Positions 7,649-14,800 of a DNA stretch of 23,185 nt are shown in pieces; positions within the stretch are counted from its first letter, which is position 1; every line of letters begins with the position of its first letter. The stretch lies in NCBI GenBank assembly GCA_043782425.1, contig JAYWAM010000337.1, positions 1-23,185 on the forward strand, given 5' to 3'. Source of the DNA: JAYWAM01 sp043782425. Its GTDB lineage: Bacteria; Pseudomonadota; Gammaproteobacteria; Burkholderiales; Usitatibacteraceae. The notes below the pieces were generated by a model that was not told the DNA's origin, searched no databases, and was given only the letters and a program-made list of their open reading frames with translations. The translations under genes were made by a program, and so were the position numbers.

Positions 7649-8043
7649 GGCGCCATCGCCCTGACGGCAAAAAACAACGCAACACACAGGACTGCGGAAA
7701 GTGCGAGCCCGACGCCGGTAATGAGCGCCGGTGATAGCCTTTTGCCGCTTTTCAGAATCAGCGGCATGGTTTTGGGCATGATGCAAAACCAGCTCCAGGT
7801 GTGATACACGAATAGCGCCAGGAGAAATACATGAAACGCGACAGACCACGGGCTTCGCAGCGCTTCGAGCCAGCCATTGAACGCCGCTTCACCTTGGGCA
7901 AGACGCACCACCCCAAGCAACAGCAACAGCGCATAGGCGACCACGAACAGCGCCGTAACTTCGCGCGCCATGTAGCGCACGAAGTAGGGGTCGCGCTTCC
8001 ACCAGCCTTTCATCGAACGCATATAGGGGCGGCGCGCGCTCAT
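7645..8043 (-). CDS. frdC: Fumarate reductase membrane anchor subunit C
   Basis: The 132-residue protein has three predicted transmembrane helices and the FrdC N-terminus (RRPYMRSMKGWWKRDPYF). E28 in YMAREVTALF aligns with E. coli Glu29, and H81 and W85 in VYHTWSWF align with His82 and Trp86, residues known to matter for menaquinol oxidation. The quinone pocket therefore looks functional. Its ATG overlaps the frdB stop and its stop overlaps the frdD start, both ATGA, indicating tight translational coupling and 1:1 assembly. The heme ligands of succinate dehydrogenase SdhC are not evident, supporting a type D (heme-free) fumarate reductase. Confidence 0.93.
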   Translation of the reverse strand: MSARRPYMRSMKGWWKRDPYFVRYMAREVTALFVVAYALLLLLGVVRLAQGEAAFNGWLEALRSPWSVAFHVFLLALFVYHTWSWFCIMPKTMPLILKSGKRLSPALITGVGLALSAVLCVALFFAVRAMAP

Positions 8044-8795
8044 TTGCCGCCTCCCTTGGGCATGACGAATCTGAGAAAGTAATCCAGCGCGCTTGCGGTC
8101 TTATTTTGATTTACGGCGTTGGCCGGGTCTACCCCCTTAGGACACACCACCGAGCAATAACCCACCGCGGTGCAGCTCCATACACCCTCCTCGGCATTCA
8201 CCAGTTCCATGCGCTCGGCCTGGCCGCCGTCGCGCGAATCGGCGTTGTAGCGATGCAGCAGCGCCAGAATCCCCGGGCCGGTGAATTTCGAATTGAGTCC
8301 GAACTGCGGACACGCCGCATAGCACAGCATGCAGTTGATACAACTGCTAAATTGCAGGAACTGCTCGAGTTGCGCCGGGGTTTGCAGGTATTCGCCCTGC
8401 TGTAACGAACGCGGCTCTTTAGGGATGATGTAAGGCTTGATGCTTTCGAGCTTCTCAATAAAGCTCTCGACGTTCACCACCAGATCGCGCTCTATGGGAA
8501 AGTGTTCGAGCGGCGCAACGCGCACTTTGTTGGGGAAATAGTTGCGCAGGAAAGTCCGGCAAGCCAGCTTGGGCACACCGGCTATCATCACGCCGCAACT
8601 TCCACAAATCGCCATGCGACACGACCAGCGCAGGCTGAGCGAGCTGTCGAGATCGTCCTTGATGTACTGTAGCCCTTGCAGCACCGACCAATCGTCGCCA
8701 AACGGAACCGCATAGGTCTGATAGAACGGTTCCTGGTCCTGCTCCGGACGATAACGCAGCACTTCGATCTCGATGATCTTTGTCGTATCAGTCAT
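8040..8795 (-). CDS. frdB: Fumarate reductase iron-sulfur subunit B
   Basis: The 251-residue protein carries electrons from the quinol site to FAD. C59, C64, C67 and C79 (in SCRMAICGSCG and KLAC) bind the plant-type [2Fe-2S] cluster. C152, C155, C158 and C162 (CINCMLCYAACP), with C208, C214 and C218 (CTAVGYCSVVCPKG), bind the [4Fe-4S] and [3Fe-4S] clusters. The second group lies exactly four residues later than in E. coli FrdB, and all ligands are present. The ATG at 8795 overlaps the end of frdA by 8 bases. Similarity to E. coli FrdB is closer than to typical SdhB in layout and operon context. Confidence 0.94.
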   Translation of the reverse strand: MTDTTKIIEIEVLRYRPEQDQEPFYQTYAVPFGDDWSVLQGLQYIKDDLDSSLSLRWSCRMAICGSCGVMIAGVPKLACRTFLRNYFPNKVRVAPLEHFPIERDLVVNVESFIEKLESIKPYIIPKEPRSLQQGEYLQTPAQLEQFLQFSSCINCMLCYAACPQFGLNSKFTGPGILALLHRYNADSRDGGQAERMELVNAEEGVWSCTAVGYCSVVCPKGVDPANAVNQNKTASALDYFLRFVMPKGGGK

Positions 8796-10593
8796 TTAAC
8801 CCTGCCTTCTTCTTAGCCTGATCGGCTGCGCGTTCTTGCGCCTCACCTGCCGCACCGTAAGCGCGGGCGCCGGGTTGGGACTTGGTGATGACCACATCCT
8901 GATATTCAATGCGCGGCGCAGCATCGCCACTAAAATAGGCGAGCGTGTGCTTGAGGTAATTGACGTCGTCGCGCTGTGTATAGCCGTCCAGGCGTTGATG
9001 CGCGCCGCGCGATTCTTTGCGGTTAAGCGCCGAATGTGCAATGGTCTGCGCCACATCGAGCAGGTAACCGGCTTCGATGCCACATAGCCAGTCGCTATTC
9101 CATACGCTCGATTTATCCTCGATATTGAGGCTTTGATAGCGCTCTCTGAGTTCGCCGATTTTGTCACAAGTCGCCTGCATTTCCGTGGCGCTGCGATAGA
9201 TGCCGCAGCCGTTTTCCATGCTCTGCGCCATCTCACGGCGCAGCACCGAGTGTCTCTCCTTGCCGCTGGTATTGGTGACGAGACCCACAGCACGCTGTTG
9301 CGCAGCAGTGGCTTGCTTCTCTAGCGTTGCCGCGGCGCTGTTGGGCGCCGACTTGGCGAAAAGCGCCGCCTCCACTCCCGCCATCTTGCCGAACACGATA
9401 ATGTCCACCAATGAATTGGAGCCGAGACGGTTCGCGCCGTGCACACCGTTGCTCGCGCATTCGCCCGCTGCAAATAGGCCAGGCACGGGCGTCGCGGCTT
9501 TGAGATTGGCATAGATGCCGCCCATGGTGTAGTGCATGCCCGGGCGTACCGGGATGGGCGTGCGCGCCGGATCAATTCCCATGTACTCTTCGGCCATTTC
9601 GTAGATCATCGGCAGCCTTTCGCGCAGCTTCTTTTCACCAAGGTGGCGTAGATCCAGATGCACCACCGGGCCATGCGGACCTTCGATGGTTCTGCCTTTT
9701 TGCTGCTCGTGCCAAAAAGCCTGACTGATGCGGTCGCGCGGCCCCAGCTCCATCGCTTTGTTGCGCGGCGTGGGTTCCGCCGGCCCAAGTCCATAGTCCT
9801 GTAAATAGCGATAGCCGTCTTTGTTGAGCAGGAAGCCGCCTTCGCCACGGCAGGCTTCGGTGAACAGCAACCCGGTGCCGGGCATGCAGGTCGGGTGATA
9901 TTGCATGAACTCCATGTCGCGCAGCGGGGCGCCGTGGCGGTAGGCGAGCGCCATGCCGTCGCCGGTGACGATGCCGCCGTTGGTGTTTTCGCGGAATACC
10001 CTGCCCGCGCCGCCGGTGGCGATGATTACCGCCTTGGCTTGTATGAATGTGAACTTGCCGCTGGCGACCTCGATCACCACCACGCCCTGGCAGCGCCCAT
10101 CCTCGACAACGATGTCGCAGCAGAAATATTCGTCGAAGCGCGTGATCGAGGAATACTTGATCGAAGTCTGAAACAAAGTGTGCAGTATATGGAAGCCGCT
10201 TTTGTCAGCGGCGAACCAGGTGCGTTCGATTTTCATGCCGCCGAAAGCGCGCACGTTGATGTGCCCGTCGGGCTTGCGGCTCCACGGACAGCCCCAATGC
10301 TCCAACTGGGTCAGTTCCTCGGCGCAGTGGGCGACGAAATACTCAACCACGTCCTGGTCGCACAACCAGTCGCCGCCCGATACCGTGTCGTGGAAATGGT
10401 ACTCGAGGCTATCGTCGCCGCGCACCACGCCGGCGGCGCCACCTTCGGCCGCCACCGTGTGGCTGCGCATGGGATAGACCTTGGAAATCAGGGCTATGAT
10501 CAGCAAAGGGTCAGTTTCGGCGATCGCAATTGCAGCGCGCAACCCCGCTCCACCTGCGCCTATAATCGCCACGTCCGCCTTGAAAACCTCCAC
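8788..10593 (-). CDS. frdA: Fumarate reductase flavoprotein subunit A
   Basis: This 601-residue catalytic subunit reduces fumarate to succinate at a covalently bound FAD. Visible features are the nucleotide-binding motif DVAIIGAGGAGLRAA at the N-terminus, PMRSHTVAAEGG with the histidine that links FAD, HPTCMPGTG with a substrate histidine, LGPRDRIS with the proton-shuttle arginine, HYTMGG, and HGANRLGSNSL with the substrate arginine. Long stretches resemble E. coli FrdA (602 residues). The GTG start at 10593 is chosen because GAGGAGG lies five bases upstream and the protein then begins MEVFKADVAI like its homologs; an in-frame ATG at 10629 would add 12 atypical residues. FNR-type sites lie upstream. 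It could also work backwards as succinate dehydrogenase. Confidence 0.94.
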   Translation of the reverse strand: MEVFKADVAIIGAGGAGLRAAIAIAETDPLLIIALISKVYPMRSHTVAAEGGAAGVVRGDDSLEYHFHDTVSGGDWLCDQDVVEYFVAHCAEELTQLEHWGCPWSRKPDGHINVRAFGGMKIERTWFAADKSGFHILHTLFQTSIKYSSITRFDEYFCCDIVVEDGRCQGVVVIEVASGKFTFIQAKAVIIATGGAGRVFRENTNGGIVTGDGMALAYRHGAPLRDMEFMQYHPTCMPGTGLLFTEACRGEGGFLLNKDGYRYLQDYGLGPAEPTPRNKAMELGPRDRISQAFWHEQQKGRTIEGPHGPVVHLDLRHLGEKKLRERLPMIYEMAEEYMGIDPARTPIPVRPGMHYTMGGIYANLKAATPVPGLFAAGECASNGVHGANRLGSNSLVDIIVFGKMAGVEAALFAKSAPNSAAATLEKQATAAQQRAVGLVTNTSGKERHSVLRREMAQSMENGCGIYRSATEMQATCDKIGELRERYQSLNIEDKSSVWNSDWLCGIEAGYLLDVAQTIAHSALNRKESRGAHQRLDGYTQRDDVNYLKHTLAYFSGDAAPRIEYQDVVITKSQPGARAYGAAGEAQERAADQAKKKAGLND

Positions 10594-10598
10594 TACGC

Positions 10599-10605
10599 CC
10601 TCCTC
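10599..10605 (-). promoter_or_regulatory. Ribosome binding site fixing the frdA start
   Basis: GAGGAGG on the minus strand is a near-perfect Shine-Dalgarno sequence, five bases upstream of the GTG at 10593. It lies downstream of the alternative ATG at 10629, so it argues for GTG as the true frdA start. Confidence 0.75.
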
Positions 10606-10674
10606 GACCAGCGGTTGAAATGCCCACATTTTACGCGCATCTTTAACACCTTAACCCAACTGACGCAAAGTCGT

Positions 10675-10688
10675 TTGATGTCCGTCAA
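10675..10688 (-). promoter_or_regulatory. Near-consensus FNR-type site upstream of frdABCD
   Basis: On the minus strand the site reads TTGACGGACATCAA, one mismatch from TTGAT-N4-ATCAA. Its centre is 88 bases from the frdA GTG, so binding at -41.5 would give a transcription start near 10640 and a leader of about 47 bases. The hexamer at the expected -10 position (TAAGGT) is poor, 3 of 6, so the exact start is uncertain. E. coli frd is activated by FNR, which makes this arrangement plausible. Confidence 0.5.
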
Positions 10689-10755
10689 GCAGGCGAGCAA
10701 TACCCCGTCCCGCTGTTGATTCCAAAAAAGGGGGAGAGATTGTCATGGCGGTCTA

Positions 10756-10804
10756 TTGATTTTCATCAAACTCGCTGCCGGGAAAGGGCGGATACTGGGC
10801 GCGC
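10756..10804 (+). promoter_or_regulatory. Predicted FNR-type class II promoter of the cytochrome c gene
   Basis: TTGATTTTCATCAA at 10756-10769 is a perfect FNR/ANR consensus, centred at 10762.5. A start site at 10804 would put -10 at 10791-10796, where GATACT (4 of 6 to TATAAT) is found. The leader to the cytochrome ATG would be about 112 bases. Because the region is divergent, the same site might also help activate frdA from further upstream. Confidence 0.65.
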
Positions 10805-10915
10805 AGACGCAGCACAACTTATTAAGGCAAGTCACCACTGCACAGCATCAAAAGCAACCAGTTTGTCAATTTGACTCAGGCCACTTACTGTCTTAACAGC
10901 GATAAAGGAAATGCA

Positions 10916-11224
10916 ATGAAAAAAATTCTCATGGTTCTAGCCGTCACCAGCTGCGCGTTGTCGATTGGAGCCGCCAATGCGGATGTCGGCGCAGACTTGG
11001 TGAAAACCAAGGGCTGCGTGATGTGCCACGCGGCAGCGGAGAAAAAGGTGGGGCCGTCTTTCAAGGACACCGCCGCCAAGTACAAGGACAAGAAGGATGC
11101 CGAGACGACACTGATCGCCACCCTCAAGCAAGGTCTCAAAGACGGCAAGGGACACCCTATCAAAGTGGTGGCGACCGATGCCGAGCTCAAAACTCTCGTG
11201 CAATACGTGCTGTCGACAAAGTAA
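10916..11224 (+). CDS. Small periplasmic monoheme cytochrome c lacking the usual axial methionine
   Basis: The 102-residue precursor has a clear signal peptide (MKKILMVLAVTSCALSIGAANA, with probable cleavage after ANA at 22) and one heme motif, CVMCH, at 34-38, followed by VGPSF as in cytochromes c-551/c8. It would be a periplasmic electron carrier. Class I cytochromes normally supply a C-terminal methionine as sixth heme ligand, but the only methionine in the mature chain is inside CVMCH; the region reads DGKGHPIKVV, and H80 could be the ligand. The ATG at 10916 follows AAAGGA. It lies behind a perfect FNR-type site and precedes the nonaheme b/c protein by 168 bases, so the two may be partners. 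Confidence 0.85.
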   Translation: MKKILMVLAVTSCALSIGAANADVGADLVKTKGCVMCHAAAEKKVGPSFKDTAAKYKDKKDAETTLIATLKQGLKDGKGHPIKVVATDAELKTLVQYVLSTK

Positions 11225-11392
11225 CAACGCAACTGGCTGGCCATGGCGGGCTACTCCGGGGGCTGCGGTGAAATATCTTCTTTCCCCTCAGCAGCCTGGC
11301 CAGAGCGTTTTCTAACTAAGCTTGATAAAAAATCCAGCCCAGCGATATGCAGTCAACAATCATAAGCAGGTAATAGAAAAAGGGTTAAAGCC

Positions 11393-13366
11393 ATGCGTTC
11401 CCCGAGATTGGTGTGCTGGGTACTAATGATAATGCTGGGTTTTTGCGCGCCTCTAGGCGTGGCCGCCACGCCGCCTGCTGATACACAGGCTGCAGGCAGC
11501 GCAGCGCCCGTAGCGGCAGAAAAACCCGACAACGCCACCTGCCTCGCATGCCACGGCATCGAAGGCTTCGCCATGCCCGGCGCCGATGAAAAAATGCGCC
11601 CGCTACACGTTGCGGGAGACAGATTCGGCCATAGTGTTCACGGTAAACGGCTGTGCGTCGATTGTCACAAGGACATAACCGAAATCCCGCACAAAAAAGG
11701 CGTAGACCACAAAGTCAGTTGCGTGCAATGCCACGAAGAATTGTGGGCGACAGCCATTAAGGAAGACAAAACCACGGAAAACGCCCGGCTCGGGGTGGTG
11801 GTCGAGCAGATCAACCGCTACATGAAATCCATACACGCCCGCCCCAGCAGGCTGGACCAGTCGCACACCAACGCCACTTGCTATAGCTGCCACGACGCCC
11901 ACTATATTTACCCCAAGGGTAGCGCCGAACGCGCGCTGTGGCACAAGAGCGTCCCCAACGTCTGCGGCAAATGCCACGCCAAGGAGCGCGACGAGTACGT
12001 AACGTCGGTGCACGGCAAAGAACTCGAAAAAGGCAACACCAAAGCCCCTGTTTGCTCCGATTGCCATAGCACCCATGACGTGGACAGACCTGCCATGGAT
12101 TCGACGCGGCTCGCCATCACCAAAAACTGCGGCAACTGCCATGCAGAAAACCTCAAATCGTATCTGGACACCTATCACGGCCAGGTCAACAAGCTCGGCT
12201 ACGCGCATACCGCAAAGTGTCTCGACTGCCACGGCAGCCATCTGATACAACGCGTTAACGATCCGAAGTCAACCATGCATCCTGACAACCGCGTGGCAAC
12301 CTGCAAGAAATGCCACCAGGATGCAAGCAAGGGCTTCGCCACGTTCCAACCGCACGGCACCACCCACAATTTCCAACGCTACCCTTATATCTGGCTGGCC
12401 TCGAAGATGATGATTGGCTTGCTGGGTGGCACGTTTGCCTTTTTCTGGACCCACACCGCACTGTGGTTCTACCGCGAATACAGAGAACGCCAGCAACGCA
12501 AGACGCGGCCCCATGTGGTCACGGGCGAACTGCTCAGCGGCAAAGACAAGCAATTCCGGCGTTTCCCGCTTATCTGGCGCATTGCGCACCTGTCTCTTGC
12601 GTTGAGCGTGATGACGCTGACCTTGACCGGAATGTCGGTGTTCTATGCCAACAGCACCTGGGCGCCCATGGTGATGAACGTGCTGGGCGGGCCTAAAGTT
12701 GCCGCAATCATCCACAGGACGGCGGCGGCCGTCTTCGCCAGCGTGTTTTTCTGGCACCTGTTCTATGTGGCGCTACGCCTGGCGAGGAATTGGAAGACCT
12801 TCAAACTGTTCGGCTCCGATTCGCTCATTCCCAACTGGCAGGATATGAAGGACATTGTTTTGATGTTTAAGTGGTTCTTCGGCATAGGGCCGCGTCCGGT
12901 GTTTGATCGCTGGACTTATTGGGAGAAGTTCGACTACTGGGCGCCTTTCTGGGGCATAACCATCATCGGGGTGAGCGGGGTCATGCTGTGGTTCCCGAGC
13001 CTCACCGCGTCGGTGCTGCCTGGGTGGGTGTTCAACGTGGCGACCATTTTCCACGGCGAAGAGGCGTTGCTCGCCGCGCTGTTCCTGTTCACGGTGCATT
13101 TCTTCAACAACCATTTCCGTCCGGACAAATTCCCGCTTGATGTGGTGATGTTCACCGGTTCTGTGTCGCTGGAAGAATTCAGGCGCGAGCACGCGATCGA
13201 ATACAAGCGCCTGGTTGAAACCGGGCAACTGGAAAAGTATCTGGTGGACGCACCCACTGAGCCGATGACACTAGGGGCGAAGATCCTCGGATTCACGCTG
13301 CTCAGCTTCGGCCTGATATTGCTGGTGCTGGTGGTAACAGGGTTTATCGGCAGTGTGATGGACTGA
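11393..13366 (+). CDS. Nonaheme cytochrome c/diheme cytochrome b fusion, CbcL-like quinol oxidoreductase
   Basis: The 657-residue protein starts with a signal peptide or anchor (hydrophobic 6-25). Nine CXXCH heme motifs follow, beginning at residues 50, 88, 110, 163, 191, 221, 246, 276 and 304. The C-terminal half (about 333-655) has about six transmembrane segments with histidines placed for b hemes (WRIAHLSL, IIHRTAAA, FFWHLFYV, IFHGEEALL, FTVHFFNNHF). This resembles cytochrome b subunits of formate dehydrogenase or hydrogenase. The domain order and heme count match CbcL of Geobacter, an inner-membrane quinol oxidase for low-potential extracellular acceptors; orthology is not demonstrated. 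It would oxidise quinol and pass electrons to periplasmic carriers. The start at 11393 is preceded by AAAAAGGG. No CXXCK or damaged motif is seen. Confidence 0.8.
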   Translation: MRSPRLVCWVLMIMLGFCAPLGVAATPPADTQAAGSAAPVAAEKPDNATCLACHGIEGFAMPGADEKMRPLHVAGDRFGHSVHGKRLCVDCHKDITEIPHKKGVDHKVSCVQCHEELWATAIKEDKTTENARLGVVVEQINRYMKSIHARPSRLDQSHTNATCYSCHDAHYIYPKGSAERALWHKSVPNVCGKCHAKERDEYVTSVHGKELEKGNTKAPVCSDCHSTHDVDRPAMDSTRLAITKNCGNCHAENLKSYLDTYHGQVNKLGYAHTAKCLDCHGSHLIQRVNDPKSTMHPDNRVATCKKCHQDASKGFATFQPHGTTHNFQRYPYIWLASKMMIGLLGGTFAFFWTHTALWFYREYRERQQRKTRPHVVTGELLSGKDKQFRRFPLIWRIAHLSLALSVMTLTLTGMSVFYANSTWAPMVMNVLGGPKVAAIIHRTAAAVFASVFFWHLFYVALRLARNWKTFKLFGSDSLIPNWQDMKDIVLMFKWFFGIGPRPVFDRWTYWEKFDYWAPFWGITIIGVSGVMLWFPSLTASVLPGWVFNVATIFHGEEALLAALFLFTVHFFNNHFRPDKFPLDVVMFTGSVSLEEFRREHAIEYKRLVETGQLEKYLVDAPTEPMTLGAKILGFTLLSFGLILLVLVVTGFIGSVMD

Positions 13367-13390
13367 GTTATTGGCCAGGCATAAGGCGCA

Positions 13391-14335
13391 ATGAAATACA
13401 AGGACTACTACGGCATCCTCGGGGTGGAACGCGGCGCTGACGATGAGGCCATCAAGAAGGCGTATCGCAAACTGGCGCGTAAATATCATCCTGATGTTTC
13501 AAAAGATCCTGAGGGCGAAGAGAAATTCAAGGAAGTCTCCGAAGCCTACGAAACGCTCAAGGATGCCGAAAAACGCGCCGCCTACGATCAACTCGGCAGC
13601 CATCAGCCAGGACAAGAATTCCGCCCGCCGCCTGACTGGGGCAAACAATTCGGCGATTCGCACTTCTCCTCTGATGATATCGATTTGGCGGATTTATTTG
13701 CCAGCCTGCGTGGCGGGCGTCACAACGGCGCTGGACGCACTTCTTTCCCCATACCGGGGCAGGACTACGAGGTGACGGCGCATATCTCACTTAACGAGGC
13801 CTATCAGGGCACGCTCGTCGATTTGAACCTCACCGTCCCGGAATACGACGCGAACGGCGTAGCGCATCGCGTTGAGCGCGCGTTCAAAGCGCGTATTCCC
13901 AAGGGCGCAACCGATGGACAGCGGCTGCGCTTGCGCGGCAAGGGCGGCAAAGGCTACAACGGCGGGCGCGACGGCGACCTGTTTCTCAATATCGCGCTGC
14001 ATGCGCATCCGCTGTTTCGCGTCAGCGGTCACGATCTCTACCTCGACCTGCCGCTTGCACCTTGGGAAGCCGCGCTCGGCGCCAGCATCGACGTTCCGAC
14101 GTTAGGTGGCACGGTGCGCCTCAAGGCGCCGCCGGGAACGCATGCCGCACAAAAACTGCGCCTTGCCGGTCGCGGGTTGCCAAAGCCGCACGAAGGCGCG
14201 GGCGATTTGTTCGCCATTGTGCAAATCGTCGTGCCGACGGTGCTCAGCGAGCGCGAGAAGGCGTTGTACAAAGAACTGGCTGAGGCCTCGAGCTTCAATC
14301 CGCGCGGCCACTTTCAGACAGGAGGTGCGAAATGA
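13391..14335 (+). CDS. cbpA: DnaJ-class co-chaperone CbpA
   Basis: The 314-residue protein has an N-terminal J domain (residues 1-70) with the essential HPD at 33-35, a glycine-poor linker, and two C-terminal client-binding beta domains (about 115-300). It lacks the DnaJ zinc-finger cysteines, which with its length identifies CbpA rather than DnaJ. It stimulates DnaK ATPase and can bind DNA in some species. It starts 24 bases after the b/c cytochrome gene and may be co-transcribed with it. Its stop overlaps the cbpM start (ATGA), and cbpM is its usual partner gene. Confidence 0.93.
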   Translation: MKYKDYYGILGVERGADDEAIKKAYRKLARKYHPDVSKDPEGEEKFKEVSEAYETLKDAEKRAAYDQLGSHQPGQEFRPPPDWGKQFGDSHFSSDDIDLADLFASLRGGRHNGAGRTSFPIPGQDYEVTAHISLNEAYQGTLVDLNLTVPEYDANGVAHRVERAFKARIPKGATDGQRLRLRGKGGKGYNGGRDGDLFLNIALHAHPLFRVSGHDLYLDLPLAPWEAALGASIDVPTLGGTVRLKAPPGTHAAQKLRLAGRGLPKPHEGAGDLFAIVQIVVPTVLSEREKALYKELAEASSFNPRGHFQTGGAK

Positions 14336-14658
14336 CTAACGATGTTGCTGAAGTGGCGTGGCTCGATGAACGGCAGGAGATTTCCTTTGCCGAACTATTG
14401 GCGTCGTGCGGCCTGGCGGAAGCGGAACTGCGTGAACTGGTGGACTACGGCGCCCTGGTTCCCAGCGGCGGGGCGCCGGGAGACTGGACCTTCTACGCGA
14501 GTTGCGTTGTCACCATGCGCTCGGCAAGCCGTCTGCGCAATGACCTGGAGCTCGACACCCCCGCGCTCGCTCTGACGCTGAGCCTGCTTGAGCGCATTCA
14601 TGGTCTGGAAGCGCAAGTGCGCGAACTGCGCGCGCACGTGCCGCAGCGCATGTCATAG
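14332..14658 (+). CDS. cbpM: Chaperone modulator CbpM
   Basis: The 108-residue protein resembles CbpM, which binds the CbpA J domain and inhibits its co-chaperone activity. It has the MerR-like N-terminal region (SFAELLASCGLAEAELRELVDYGALVPSG) and a C-terminal helix rich in E and R (LSLLERIHGLEAQVRELRAHV). The ATG overlaps the cbpA stop and a strong ribosome binding site, GGAGGTG, lies at 14321-14327. The overlap supports stoichiometric production with CbpA. Confidence 0.88.
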   Translation: MTNDVAEVAWLDERQEISFAELLASCGLAEAELRELVDYGALVPSGGAPGDWTFYASCVVTMRSASRLRNDLELDTPALALTLSLLERIHGLEAQVRELRAHVPQRMS

Positions 14659-14800
14659 CTTGCAACGGACAGCCGCCCTGCCCTCCGCGCCCGGTGACAT
14701 TCATGTGGATGTCTCATGAGGTGGCTGTAGCATATGCTTTGCCAGCAGCAATCCAGAAAAACACAGCAGCCTCGCGATTACTTTTGCCGGAAGCGCACAC

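Larger units (their letters stand above)
10594..10915. other. Divergent control region between frdA and the cytochrome c gene
   Basis: This 322-base noncoding region separates two divergently transcribed respiratory genes. It contains one perfect and one near-perfect FNR-type site 81 bases apart (centre to centre), a candidate -10 element for the plus-strand gene, and the frdA ribosome binding site. The remainder (about 10805-10900) would be the cytochrome c leader; no stable hairpin or open reading frame was seen in it. Confidence 0.6.

Noticed and set aside
7292..10593. Annotation of the complex II operon as succinate dehydrogenase sdhCDAB
   Set aside because: The gene order A-B-C-D, heme-free anchors and close resemblance to E. 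coli Frd subunits all favour fumarate reductase.
9895..10719. 274-residue plus-strand open frame opposite frdA
   Set aside because: It is antisense to the strongly conserved frdA and has no family features; it is a by-product of codon bias.
11261..11296. GGCTGC/GCAGCC hairpin as a terminator of the small cytochrome c gene
   Set aside because: The loop is 24 bases and no U-run follows directly; the stem is too weak to call.
11322..11335. TTGATAAAAAATCC as an FNR-type site before the nonaheme cytochrome gene
   Set aside because: Only the first half-site matches; the second is four mismatches from ATCAA.
11603..12250. 215-residue minus-strand open frame opposite the multiheme cytochrome
   Set aside because: It is antisense to nine conserved heme motifs, so it is a shadow of real coding sequence.
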